Of a DNA stretch of 64,000 nucleotides, positions 50,939-60,133 are shown in pieces. Where the stretch lies: NCBI GenBank assembly GCA_004295015.1, contig SHNE01000022.1:62001-126000 (forward strand), read 5' to 3'. Every line of letters starts with the position of its first letter. The stretch's first letter is position 1. The translations under genes were made by a program, and so were the position numbers. Origin of the DNA: Bacteroidota bacterium (lineage in GTDB: Bacteria; Bacteroidota; Bacteroidia; AKYH767-A; 2013-40CM-41-45). Under the pieces are notes generated by a model. The model was not told where the DNA came from, made no database searches, and saw only the letters and a program-made list of their open reading frames with translations.

Positions 50939-52582
50939 CTACCACCCCAACGTCCTCTTCGCACCCATAAACAACAGCATGCTTACAGAAATAAATGCAG
51001 CGATAAAACCGATATAGTCTCCATACCTTGCGTAGAAGGTAATGATATTATTCTTGTAAATGGTTTGACTGATGGCATCTTCTTCCCACCATTTAGTCTC
51101 TTGCATAATATCACCTCGTTGATTGATGAAACAAGATATCCCTGTATTTGCTGAACGGGCCACACTTTTTCTGAATTGTACTGCGAGGATTCTGGCGTAA
51201 TCTTTATGCTGTCTGTACCCCGGAGTATCGCGCCACCATCCATCATTGGTGATTACCGCAATCATCTGTGCGCCGGCACGAATGTAATTTGACATGAAGC
51301 CACCATAAATGGATTCGTAACAAATAGCAGGTGCTATTTTCGTTCCGTTAGAAGTGATAAAATTCGTTCTCTCTGCCTGCGTACCCAAACTGCCGGATGT
51401 GCCTCCCAGTTCAATGGTATAATTATCCAGAAATCCGAAAATGCGTGGATAGGGCATCATCTCTACACCGGGAACCAATTTTGATTTGTGATACAACTGA
51501 ACACTGTCTCCATGATTTAAGAGCATGGCTGTGTTGTATGCATCGTAATATTGATCGGCATCCTTAAATTTTCGGGCGGACAAAGGTATTTTTTCTCCGG
51601 GCTCATAGGCATGATAGGATGATAATCCTACAAGAATCTGCAAATGAGGAAAGGCTGCATTAAAATTACGAAGTGTGTTTATGTTTTTATCAATAAAAAT
51701 TTCTTCTTCCCAAATTCCTTCTGCAAGTGCCGTTTCCGGTCCAATGAGAATATTGGTGCTGCTGTCTATCATTGTGGCACTCAGCCTTAACAACTTTGCG
51801 AGCTGATCCGCTGCCGGTCCGGAAAATTTTTCATTGTAAGGATCAATATTCGGTTGTACAACAACAACTTTTACAGGATCTCCTTTGTCACTTCGTCTCT
51901 CATAAATGAATTTTGACAGAAGCAGTGGAACTAAAAACAGCATGACAATCAACAAAGACAGCACCAGGGTGTTCAGGCGTGAAATTTTTGGTATAGTGTC
52001 TTTTTTAAAAAAAGTCTTTATCAATTGGTACAAAATAATATTCATCAATAGTACCCAGAGTGAGCCGCCAAGCACTCCTGTAAATTCATACCATTGGATC
52101 CATTCAGGATTATGTGCGAATACATTTCCAAGGGTAAGCCAAGGCCAGGAAAGTTCCCAATTCAGATGAAGGTATTCGAAGGCAATCCAGTATGATAAGA
52201 GGGATACATAGCCAATGAAGGTTCCGTAGCGTTTTCTGGTCGTGAAATAAATCAGCCAGATGAGTGACATCAGTAAAGCATTGGCTGCTAAAGCGAAGAT
52301 GCTGCCAACATCAGAAGCGTACCAAATCCAATAGGTTGTTAAGACATTCCAAGTGAGCAGGCTGAGGTAGTAATAACCAAACATTTTATAGCCGGGTCGC
52401 TTCGTTTCATGACTGAGGAATTTTTCTTCAAGCCATAAAAGCGGAATAAAGGCTATGAATATCAGGGGACTAAAGCCACGCTCAGGCCAGGCCAGCCACA
52501 ATAATGTGCCACTTAACAAAGCAGATAAAATGTAAATAAAGGGGGATCTTCGCTTTCCCATAATCTTCTGCAAGATTGTCAA
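50939..52582 (-). CDS. lnt: Apolipoprotein N-acyltransferase
   Basis: A 547-residue inner-membrane enzyme that adds the third acyl chain to lipoproteins. Six or so membrane helices (about 15-220) precede a nitrilase-type domain (about 235-500) with the triad E283 (GPETALAEG), K366 (LYHKSKLVPG) and C421 (PAICYESIYG). A last helix ends the protein. This window encodes at least five lipoproteins, which would be substrates. The start at ATG 52582 could be moved seven codons to M8 without loss of motifs. Confidence 0.94.
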   Translation of the reverse strand: MTILQKIMGKRRSPFIYILSALLSGTLLWLAWPERGFSPLIFIAFIPLLWLEEKFLSHETKRPGYKMFGYYYLSLLTWNVLTTYWIWYASDVGSIFALAANALLMSLIWLIYFTTRKRYGTFIGYVSLLSYWIAFEYLHLNWELSWPWLTLGNVFAHNPEWIQWYEFTGVLGGSLWVLLMNIILYQLIKTFFKKDTIPKISRLNTLVLSLLIVMLFLVPLLLSKFIYERRSDKGDPVKVVVVQPNIDPYNEKFSGPAADQLAKLLRLSATMIDSSTNILIGPETALAEGIWEEEIFIDKNINTLRNFNAAFPHLQILVGLSSYHAYEPGEKIPLSARKFKDADQYYDAYNTAMLLNHGDSVQLYHKSKLVPGVEMMPYPRIFGFLDNYTIELGGTSGSLGTQAERTNFITSNGTKIAPAICYESIYGGFMSNYIRAGAQMIAVITNDGWWRDTPGYRQHKDYARILAVQFRKSVARSANTGISCFINQRGDIMQETKWWEEDAISQTIYKNNIITFYARYGDYIGFIAAFISVSMLLFMGAKRTLGW

Positions 52583-52728
52583 AATATTAATTTTAGGGAA
52601 ATGCTAAGAGCAATTAAGCTTCCTTCTAGCCGTTTTTCTTTGAAATAAGGCTTTAGAATTTTAATGGCCAGGACAATTAAATTTAAGCCTTCGGGGATAA
52701 AATTCCGGCCTAAGGCAGCTGAGCCGTT

Positions 52729-53499
52729 TCAATTCTCTTTCTTGACGATGTAAGCGGTGTTTGCTTGTGCCAAAGGCGTAACGACAATATCGTTCAAGAC
52801 TACGTGGGCAGGTCTGGTAGCAGCGAAATAGGCTATATCGGCGATGTCTTCAGCATGTAAGGGCTCATATCCCAAATAGGATTTTTTAGCGCGCTCTGCA
52901 TCTCCTCTGAATCGTACTAAAGAAAATTCTGTTTCTGCAGCGCCGGGATCGATGGATGTCACCTTTATTCCATGCTCGAGCAGATCAATGCGCATACTTT
53001 TTGTCAGGGCATCAACAGCGTGTTTGGTAGCGCAATAGACATTTCCTCTGGCATAGGCTTCTTTTCCTGCAATAGAACTGATATTGATGATGAGCCCCTG
53101 CTTTCGATTGATCATCATCGGCATTATTTGTCTTGATACATACAAGAGGCCTTTTACATTCGTGTCAATCATCACTTCCCAATCATCAATGTCTCCTTCT
53201 TGTATGGTTGAAAGTCCGGATGCAAGTCCTGCATTGTTCACCAACACATCAATCTCTTTCCAGTCATGCGGAAGTGATTGAATATTCTGTTGCACCTTAG
53301 CTCTGTCTCTTACATCGAATGGAAGAGACAATACTTTTACTCCAAATTGCTCTCGTAAATCGACCTCAATCTGATTCAGCCTGTCTTCACGCCTCCCATT
53401 GATAATAATGTCCCAGCCATGCGCTGCAAATTTATAAGCAATAGCTTTTCCAAAACCGGCAGTCGCGCCTGTGATAAAAATTATTTTTCTGTTGTTCAT
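52729..53499 (-). CDS. SDR-family oxidoreductase (YdfG-like)
   Basis: A 256-residue classical short-chain dehydrogenase. The NAD(P)-binding motif is TGATAGFGKAI (10-20), NNAG is at 88-91, and the catalytic S141 or S142 (INISSIAG) with Y155 and K159 (YCATK) is complete. NGRREDRL suggests preference for NADP. The subgroup containing VDIDPGAAETEFSLVRF-type ends (here SIDPGAAETEFSLVRF) acts on 3-hydroxy acids such as serine. The permease gene ends 23 bases upstream, so the two are probably co-transcribed. Confidence 0.9.
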   Translation of the reverse strand: MNNRKIIFITGATAGFGKAIAYKFAAHGWDIIINGRREDRLNQIEVDLREQFGVKVLSLPFDVRDRAKVQQNIQSLPHDWKEIDVLVNNAGLASGLSTIQEGDIDDWEVMIDTNVKGLLYVSRQIMPMMINRKQGLIINISSIAGKEAYARGNVYCATKHAVDALTKSMRIDLLEHGIKVTSIDPGAAETEFSLVRFRGDAERAKKSYLGYEPLHAEDIADIAYFAATRPAHVVLNDIVVTPLAQANTAYIVKKEN

Positions 53500-53522
53500 A
53501 GTAGTTTCTGTTAATCCTAATA

Positions 53523-55442
53523 TCAGGAAATATCAGCTTCGTTTAATTTACTTTTCCTAACCGAATAAAGAAAATAAATAACGAGTCCGACCAAGAGCCA
53601 TATTCCAAAGCCTATCCAATTTGAGATGCCCAATTCACTCATCATATAAAGACAGGAAATTAAGCCTAACAATGGAATGAGAGAAAGGTTTTTAGTATAT
53701 GCATAATAAGAAAGTACGAGACTGCAGATCATGAAAATCCATAATGGAATTTTATGTTTAAATACATTCCATCCTTCCTCAAATTTTTTATTCTGTGGGA
53801 TGTCCAGACTTTTTACAAGCAATTCGTAGTTGTCAGGGGGGAGATTGCTTAAATACGATTCTAAGTCATTGGATGCTTTATCAAAACCTGCTCCGTCATT
53901 TTCCACAACATAATTTTTAATGAGAATGAGCTCTTCTTTCTCCGCATTTCCAATTAATGTCGACGCATCAACCATCACCGGATCATTTTTAAAAAAACGG
54001 ATAACATTTTCTTTATTGTAGGTATAGCTCAATACACCCGCAAGGACAATCAGCAAGGGCATAATATATTTCGCATTCATATATGGTGTGCGGAATTTCC
54101 CTCTTGGTGCATCAGGTACAGTCTGTAATTTAAGAACTCCTGCACAAACAAGTACGAAGGCGAAGAGTGTTCCGATGCTTACCAAATCAGTTACCAATGT
54201 TAAGTTCATAAAAAGTGCAGGTACAGCAGTTACAATTCCTGTTACAATGGTTGCATAACCGGGAGTGCGATATTTTGGGTGGATCTTCGCAAATTTTTTC
54301 GGAAGCAAACCATCGCGGCTCATGCTCATCCAAATACGTGGTTGGCCAAGAGCAAACACCAACAGGACACTGGCCATGGCAACAATTGCACTCAAGGCGA
54401 CAACGCCCGAAAACCAATGTAGTCCGATCTTTTGAAAGACAAAGGATAAGGGATCGCCGACTGCCAACTCTGAGTAATTCACCATGCCGGTTAATACCAG
54501 GGCTATGCCGACATACAGTACTGTGCAAATTATTATTGCCCACATCATTCCTCTGGGTAAATCACGCTGTGGATTTTTACATTCTTCGGCTGTGGTACTT
54601 ATGGCATCAAAACCTATGTATGCAAAGAAAACGGCAGAAACACCTTTCAATACTCCCGAAACTCCATTAGGCATAAAGGGGTCCCAGTTTTCTGTGTTCA
54701 CATAAAATGCTCCAACAATAATAACCAGCAAGACCACTAATACTTTTATCACAACCATGATATTGCTTGCATTCCTCGATTCCCTGATCCCTCGGTATAC
54801 CAGCCATGTAATCAGAATGATAATAAATAAGGCAGGTATATCTGCAACAAGATGAATTCCTAGAATCACCGGTGCATTTGTCCATGCGATATATGAATCC
54901 TGTAGTGTGGGGCTCAGGTTTTCGAATATTTTACCACTGTTAAGAAGGGCTTCAGCCTGTTCATGCCCATTCATGGCAGTGAGAAAATCCATGGTCATCC
55001 ATACGGGAATATGAATTTGATTATTGGCAAGTAAACCGGTAAGATAATCTGACCAGGATATGGCTACCGTAATATTTCCAATGGCATATTCCATGATCAA
55101 TGCCCAGCCGATAATCCAGGCAATGATTTCACCGAAGGCAACATAACTGTAGGTATAAGCACTACCGGAAACGGGAACCATTGAGGCAAACTCAGCATAG
55201 GCGAATGCCGCGAATCCACAGGCTATGGCAGTGAATATGAAGAGGAAGATAACACCCGGACCACCACTTGCACTGGCATTTCCTATCGTACTGAAAATTC
55301 CGGCTCCGATGATCGCTGCAATTCCAAAAGCAGTAAGATCCCTTACACCAAGGTGTTTGGCCAAAGGAAGATGATCTCCCGAATCACCGCCCGCAGCTTG
55401 TTCAAGAATTTTATGGACAGATTTTTTTCGGAAAAGATTCAT
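53523..55442 (-). CDS. APC-superfamily amino acid permease with extra soluble insert
   Basis: A 639-residue transporter of the cationic amino acid transporter type. The first helix region has the substrate-binding GIAAIIGAGIFSTIG (split) and the usual CAT/APC pattern follows through about 12-14 helices. Between about residues 475 and 560 a hydrophilic segment (KNDPVMVDASTLIGNAEKEE to NVFKHKIP) interrupts two late helices, an insert not usual in CAT proteins. Substrate is unknown. A promoter-like TACATTTG lies upstream; the SDR gene follows. Confidence 0.9.
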   Translation of the reverse strand: MNLFRKKSVHKILEQAAGGDSGDHLPLAKHLGVRDLTAFGIAAIIGAGIFSTIGNASASGGPGVIFLFIFTAIACGFAAFAYAEFASMVPVSGSAYTYSYVAFGEIIAWIIGWALIMEYAIGNITVAISWSDYLTGLLANNQIHIPVWMTMDFLTAMNGHEQAEALLNSGKIFENLSPTLQDSYIAWTNAPVILGIHLVADIPALFIIILITWLVYRGIRESRNASNIMVVIKVLVVLLVIIVGAFYVNTENWDPFMPNGVSGVLKGVSAVFFAYIGFDAISTTAEECKNPQRDLPRGMMWAIIICTVLYVGIALVLTGMVNYSELAVGDPLSFVFQKIGLHWFSGVVALSAIVAMASVLLVFALGQPRIWMSMSRDGLLPKKFAKIHPKYRTPGYATIVTGIVTAVPALFMNLTLVTDLVSIGTLFAFVLVCAGVLKLQTVPDAPRGKFRTPYMNAKYIMPLLIVLAGVLSYTYNKENVIRFFKNDPVMVDASTLIGNAEKEELILIKNYVVENDGAGFDKASNDLESYLSNLPPDNYELLVKSLDIPQNKKFEEGWNVFKHKIPLWIFMICSLVLSYYAYTKNLSLIPLLGLISCLYMMSELGISNWIGFGIWLLVGLVIYFLYSVRKSKLNEADIS

Positions 55443-55470
55443 ATTTGATTGAGTTGAGGATGGGAATAAA

Positions 55471-55506
55471 CAAATGTAAAAAGATATTTGAATTCATATA
55501 GACAAA
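55471..55506 (-). promoter_or_regulatory. Candidate promoter of the permease gene
   Basis: On the - strand TTTG (55503-55506) and TACATTTG (55471-55478) are separated by 24 bases, a few more than usual. The -7 box ends 28 bases before the ATG. Confidence 0.4.
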
Positions 55507-55610
55507 TGGGATTAATCATTTAGTTCGTAAATCAGATTACATCCAAGGACCGATAATCTAATTTGACTTCTGTAAAGCAGTATTTAAATTGAATTTTCTT
55601 TTGGAATACC

Positions 55611-55790
55611 CAATTTGGATGGGCGCGTAGGCCTGACCAATTGCCGGGAAGCGCCAGCATGTGCGGCTGGCAGGGTCAATTGGTCTTGATTTTTTTGCTT
55701 ACTTTTTTCATCAAGGAAAAAAGTGAGAAGGGGTTTGTGGGTTGTAGAAGCATGTGTGATTGGGTAATCTGGAAATAGATGACTGAACCT
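55611..55790. repeat. Structured direct repeat, copy 1
   Basis: The first of two diverged direct copies in the 671-base gap between the permease and the membrane protein. It begins CAATTTGGATGGGCG and holds two nested hairpins. Hairpin A pairs GACCAATTG (55635-55643) with CAATTGGTC (55677-55685), with an inner GCCAGC/GCTGGC stem (55653-55658/55666-55671). Hairpin B pairs a 12-base arm CTTACTTTTTTC (55698-55709) with GAAAAAAGTGAG (55716-55727) around loop ATCAAG. It resembles REP-like or small structured RNA elements. No convincing coding frame is seen. Confidence 0.7.
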
Positions 55791-55817
55791 ATTATTTTTT
55801 AAAAAAATGCTGACCAG

Positions 55818-56040
55818 ATTTCGATGGACGTGTTGGCCTGACCAATTACCGGAAAGCGTCAGCATGTGCTGCTGGCAGCGTTTTTATCCGCCTCCAGAAG
55901 GCAATTGGTCTTGTTTTTTTTCGCCAGTAGTCGGACACCGTGCTTAATTTTTTATTAAGAAAAAATTGAGAAGGACATTGTGAGTCGAAGGGGCTTGTGT
56001 CATGTAGCAATTTGGAATTAAATGACTAAGTCCATGGATA
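55818..56040. repeat. Structured direct repeat, copy 2
   Basis: The second copy, 205 bases downstream of the first. Hairpin A is retained (GACCAATT at 55840-55847 with CAATTGGTC at 55902-55910; inner GTCAGC/GCTGGC at 55858/55871, one C-G pair now T-G). Hairpin B (CTTAATTTTTT at 55943-55953, loop ATTAAG, AAAAAATTGAG at 55960-55970) has one C-G pair changed to A-T on both sides. The changes keep pairing. Two short insertions, between the two arms of hairpin A and before hairpin B, account for its larger size. Confidence 0.7.
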
Positions 56041-56113
56041 ATAGATGGATTTGTCTAAAATATCCTCAGAGAATTCTGCCCTTAGTACGGTTTTAGATAA
56101 AAATAATTTATGC

Positions 56114-57448
56114 TTAATCTTCTACTCTTTTTTGAAGAATTTTTCTTTTGTAAAAAGCCATTCTGCCCAATAATCTTTCATGATCGATACCGCTGATTAA
56201 TACAAAGAGGAGAAAAGGCAAGGCAGGAACTCGGTATCTAACCAAAGCACCTATAATAGGAGTGATTAATCCTGCTAAGACAAACATAAGCAGTACAAAA
56301 AATAATGAGAATAGGATTATAGGAGGAACAGGATCCAGGTTCTTCTTTCTGTATACTATAGTCGCAGCAATGACGAGAAGAATTAGTATGTTTTCAATAA
56401 ATGAAAACAGGATGAACGGATTTCCTTGAACATCACCGGGAAATGGTCTTAACAAAGTATTGAAAAAAGCTGTTGGGGAATTTATGAGAATACTCTTCAG
56501 CCCATAGTCTAGTTGAGGGATTTCGATAAGGCTTTTCGCTTTGGTTAGCTCTACGAGGCTGTTAAAGTTTTTTTGTTTCCAGTAGATAATATCTGCGACA
56601 TTGTATTCCGGAAAAATGTAATGGATATTAAAAACAAGAATGAAGTAGATAAGATATGCAGCTACGAATGTAAGAGCTACCTTCCATCCGGTATTTTTTC
56701 GTGATAGTATCCAGGCTATTATTCCGGGGAAAATGGATATAAGTACATACAGCTTGGTAAATACAAGCAGAATAAAACTCAGGATAAACAAAAAGATGTA
56801 TTTAGTTTTAAAATGATTTGTCAAAAGTTTGTTAAATGTGTAAAGCATTATTCCAAAGGCGAAGAGTAATAAGCCATCTTTCAACAGGCCTGATCCCCAA
56901 AAAAGTACAGAGGGGAATAAAAATATGGAACAAAAAATCAGTTTCGATGCAGAAGGGATATAACTCCGCATGGTTTTGAAAATGCAGGCCAATCCGATAA
57001 ACGAAATAAAATTGATAAAGACCACATGAACAAAATAGTAGCCAAGAGAAAAAAAGCGGAAGAAAACATTTAGACGGATGATGGTTTTGTTGTCGTTGAA
57101 CATCACATCTCTGTTAAGCCAGAAATTCATTTCAGCATAATATTTTCTCAGCTCAGGAGCATCACCACCAATTCCAGTAAACATCCTGACAAAGTCAAAA
57201 GGCTTGCTGAACAAAGTGTCAAACATGATTTTGCTGTCGTCAAAAAATTTAAAAGTGTCAGCAGTAGCGCGGTCAGGATAATAGTAAGTATATATAAGTC
57301 CAAGCGAAATACCTGCCAATACTTTGAGGCAAAAGGCCATCACGAACCAGGAGCGGGGGATGCCAATCCCTCCGAGTCCGGGTGCTCTAAGAATGAGCGC
57401 AATAAATAAAAATAAATAGCCTGTTAGCAGGATCCATTCCATAGCCAA
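56114..57448 (-). CDS. Polytopic membrane protein of unknown function
   Basis: A 444-residue protein with about ten membrane helices. An extracytoplasmic loop after the second helix holds DRATADTFKFFDDSKIMFDTLF (split: ADTFKFFDDSKIM), and FGSGLLKDGLLLF-type text (FWGSGLLKDGLLLFAFGI, split) follows later, a pattern seen in membrane proteins near exopolysaccharide genes in Bacteroidota. Glycan-polymerase or mannosyltransferase-like function is possible, but I do not recognise a family. The first ATG (57448) or the third codon ATG could start it. It is divergent from purL. Confidence 0.72.
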   Translation of the reverse strand: MAMEWILLTGYLFLFIALILRAPGLGGIGIPRSWFVMAFCLKVLAGISLGLIYTYYYPDRATADTFKFFDDSKIMFDTLFSKPFDFVRMFTGIGGDAPELRKYYAEMNFWLNRDVMFNDNKTIIRLNVFFRFFSLGYYFVHVVFINFISFIGLACIFKTMRSYIPSASKLIFCSIFLFPSVLFWGSGLLKDGLLLFAFGIMLYTFNKLLTNHFKTKYIFLFILSFILLVFTKLYVLISIFPGIIAWILSRKNTGWKVALTFVAAYLIYFILVFNIHYIFPEYNVADIIYWKQKNFNSLVELTKAKSLIEIPQLDYGLKSILINSPTAFFNTLLRPFPGDVQGNPFILFSFIENILILLVIAATIVYRKKNLDPVPPIILFSLFFVLLMFVLAGLITPIIGALVRYRVPALPFLLFVLISGIDHERLLGRMAFYKRKILQKRVED

Positions 57449-57532
57449 TTCTACTCGGAAAAATTAAATTATCTTTGTATTGGGAGAATTATTTATTTGC
57501 AATTCTTCAAAAGTAGAGAAATAAATTATCCC

Positions 57533-57540
57533 TACTTTCG
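57533..57540 (+). promoter_or_regulatory. Candidate promoter -7 box of purL
   Basis: TACTTTCG lies 36 bases before the purL ATG and is close to TAnnTTTG. On the opposite strand, TACTTTTG at 57508-57515 could serve the divergent membrane-protein gene. Confidence 0.38.
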
Positions 57541-57576
57541 CATAAAATCAGTTTTACATAAATTATATACCGACAC

Positions 57577-59811
57577 ATGTCAGAAGTGATGGATCAGGCC
57601 GCCGGCCTGGAAACCGCGAAAGAATTAGGACTACTCCCCGAGGAGTTTGAACAAATTAAAAAGTACCTGGGCAGATCGCCAAACTTTACAGAACTAAGCA
57701 TTTACAGCGTTATGTGGAGTGAACATTGCTCCTACAAAAACTCTATCGTCTGGTTAAAAACCTTACCTAAAGAAGGACTTCATATTCTTGCAGAAGCCGG
57801 ACAGGAAAATGCCGGTTTGGTTAATATCGGTGACGGATTAGCTTGTGCCTTCAAGATTGAAAGCCATAATCATCCCTCTGCAATAGAGCCTTATCAGGGC
57901 GCAGCTACAGGTGTTGGTGGTATAAACAGGGATATTTTCACCATGGGCGCTCGTCCGGTGGCTCAGCTGAATTCTTTGCGATTCGGGAATCCAAACTCAG
58001 ATAAAACCAAGGCACTGCTTCGTGGTGTTGTTAAAGGTATAGGGGACTATGGAAATGCTTTCGGCGTTCCTACTGTAGGAGGTGAACTGTTTTTCGACGA
58101 TTGCTATAATGTTAATCCTCTTGTGAATGCGATGTCTGCAGGAATCGTTGAAGTAGGCAAAACCATCTCCGCCATTTCTTATGGACCGGGTAATCCTGTT
58201 TTCATAGTGGGCTCGGCTACCGGAAAAGATGGAATCCACGGAGCAACTTTTGCTTCGGGTGATTTGCACGAAGATTCTGCAGATGACCTGCCTTCAGTTC
58301 AGGTTGGGGATCCGTTCACAGAAAAATTATTGCTTGAAGCCAGTTTAGAAGTCATTAAAACCGGTGCCGTTGTTGGTATGCAGGATATGGGTGCAGCAGG
58401 AATAATTTGTTCTACTTCAGAAATGTCTGCCAAAGGTAAATGCGGGATGGTCATTCATCTCGATAAAGTTCCGACACGTCAGCAAAATATGTTAGCATGG
58501 GAAATTCTGCTTAGTGAATCTCAGGAGCGCATGCTTGTTGTGGTGAAGAAAGGAAGAGAAGCGGAAGTACAACAAGTATTTGATAAATGGGATTTGAATT
58601 GTGTTCAAATCGGACAAGTGGCCAGCGGAACTCAACTTAAGTTTTACATGGGAGCAGAATTGGTCGCTGATGTGAATGCTGATTCTCTTGTCCTTGGTGG
58701 TGGTGCACCTGTTTACAACAGGGAGTATACAGTTCCTTCCTATATCAAAGAGCACAAACGATTTAATATTGATTCAATAGCAGAACCTGAAGACCTCAAA
58801 CAAGCTGCAGACTTTCTCTTATCACATCCGAATATTGCCTCAAAAAATTGGCTTACTAAACAGTACGATTCAATGGTTGGCACAGTAAACATGAGCACAA
58901 ATGCTCCTTCAGATGCTGCCATTGTCAACATCAAGGGAACAGATAAAGCACTTGCTTTAACAGTTGATTGTAATGCGCGCTATGTTCATGCAGACCCGGA
59001 GCAAGGTTGTGCTATTGCAGTGGCAGAAGCAGCAAGAAATATAGTTTGTAGCGGAGGAGAACCTTCAGCAATTACCAATTGCCTGAATTTCGGAAATCCA
59101 TATAATACAGAAGTTTACTGGCAGTTTGTGCAGGCAATCAAAGGAATGGGAAAAGCTTGCCGCAAATTTCAAACTCCGGTAACAGGCGGGAATGTGAGTT
59201 TTTATAATCAGAGCTCTGATGAAGGACCGGTTTTCCCAACACCAACAATTGGTATGCTTGGAATACTTCCTTCCAAATCCAACCGTATGACGCTCGACTT
59301 CAAACAAAGTGGAGATTATATTTATCTGATAGGTGAGTCGAAAAACGATATATCCTGTTCTGAATATCTTTATTCTTTTAATAAAGTAAAAAAGTCGCCG
59401 GCGCCATATTTTGATTTGGATGTTGAATATAAAAATCAGCAAATCATAAAGCAGCTGATTCAAAAAGGATTAGTGCAATCAGCGCATGATGTTTCCGATG
59501 GCGGATTGTATGTCACCCTCACAGAATCAGCCATGCCACGCGGACTTGGCTTTTCTATCGAGACCGACTTCGACTGCCGTGCCGATGCTTTCCTTTTTGG
59601 TGAATCACAAAGCAGAATTGTCGTTTCCGTTCATCCTGATAAACTGGATGATTTTGTAAACATACTCGCCTCAAGCGATGTAGAATTCTCAAACCTGGGC
59701 AGCGTAACCGACGGAGAAATTGTCATCGACGAATCAGATTTCGGCTCCATCGCCCAGGCAAAAGATTTATACGACAATGCCCTCGGCAAGCTGATGAGCA
59801 AAGAAGTATAA
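57577..59811 (+). CDS. purL: Phosphoribosylformylglycinamidine synthase, PurL subunit (small form)
   Basis: A 744-residue enzyme for the fourth step of purine synthesis, of the small PurL type that works with separate PurS and PurQ. Family segments are [14 protein letters not shown] with catalytic-region H49 (EHC), [13 protein letters not shown] with the catalytic histidine, and GGDTVGAS-type late motif replaced by [12 protein letters not shown]. The ATP-binding and auxiliary nucleotide sites ([24 protein letters not shown]) are present. Neither purS nor purQ is in the window. A very long terminator hairpin follows. Confidence 0.96.
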   Translation: MSEVMDQAAGLETAKELGLLPEEFEQIKKYLGRSPNFTELSIYSVMWSEHCSYKNSIVWLKTLPKEGLHILAEAGQENAGLVNIGDGLACAFKIESHNHPSAIEPYQGAATGVGGINRDIFTMGARPVAQLNSLRFGNPNSDKTKALLRGVVKGIGDYGNAFGVPTVGGELFFDDCYNVNPLVNAMSAGIVEVGKTISAISYGPGNPVFIVGSATGKDGIHGATFASGDLHEDSADDLPSVQVGDPFTEKLLLEASLEVIKTGAVVGMQDMGAAGIICSTSEMSAKGKCGMVIHLDKVPTRQQNMLAWEILLSESQERMLVVVKKGREAEVQQVFDKWDLNCVQIGQVASGTQLKFYMGAELVADVNADSLVLGGGAPVYNREYTVPSYIKEHKRFNIDSIAEPEDLKQAADFLLSHPNIASKNWLTKQYDSMVGTVNMSTNAPSDAAIVNIKGTDKALALTVDCNARYVHADPEQGCAIAVAEAARNIVCSGGEPSAITNCLNFGNPYNTEVYWQFVQAIKGMGKACRKFQTPVTGGNVSFYNQSSDEGPVFPTPTIGMLGILPSKSNRMTLDFKQSGDYIYLIGESKNDISCSEYLYSFNKVKKSPAPYFDLDVEYKNQQIIKQLIQKGLVQSAHDVSDGGLYVTLTESAMPRGLGFSIETDFDCRADAFLFGESQSRIVVSVHPDKLDDFVNILASSDVEFSNLGSVTDGEIVIDESDFGSIAQAKDLYDNALGKLMSKEV

Positions 59812-60133
59812 GTCTGATATATTAAAACAACACAAAGCAGAAAAAAGGTTTAGATTTCCGAATGAAATCTGAACCCTTTTTCTGCTTTGTGACCAAAAAA
59901 GAAGCACCCCGTCATTCCCTGGTATCTTGTGCTTGAATAGCCACGAGGATAGTTTTCTTTATTAATTTTTTTGACTCCGATCTCTGCGATCATATTCTGT
60001 TATGTTATTTCGCAACAAAGGACTCCTAATCGCAAGAGTCTATTCAGCAAAATGCACCTATACTATTTGTTAATTCCCATTTTTACTCTAATTCCCCCCT
60101 TGTTTCTTCCACATTTCTTCTGAAATTAGCCGG
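59812..60133. other. Intergenic region between purL and the Asp-box protein gene
   Basis: Of these 322 bases, 59831-59891 is the terminator hairpin. The remaining part holds no recognisable gene, repeat or clear promoter box for the next gene. Confidence 0.4.
59831..59891 (+). terminator. Long terminator hairpin after purL
   Basis: A 28-bp stem (59831-59858 with 59864-59891) with one A-C mismatch, one wobble pair and the 5-base loop CGAAT. The inner part (about 59847-59875) is directly followed by CTTTTT, so it fits a rho-independent terminator; the outer stem repeats CACAAAGCAG / CTGCTTTGTG. Confidence 0.85.

Noticed and set aside
55584-55865. A 93-residue open frame on the - strand across the structured repeats
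   Set aside because: It is made of the hairpin sequences themselves, spans parts of both repeat copies, and has no family resemblance or promoter.
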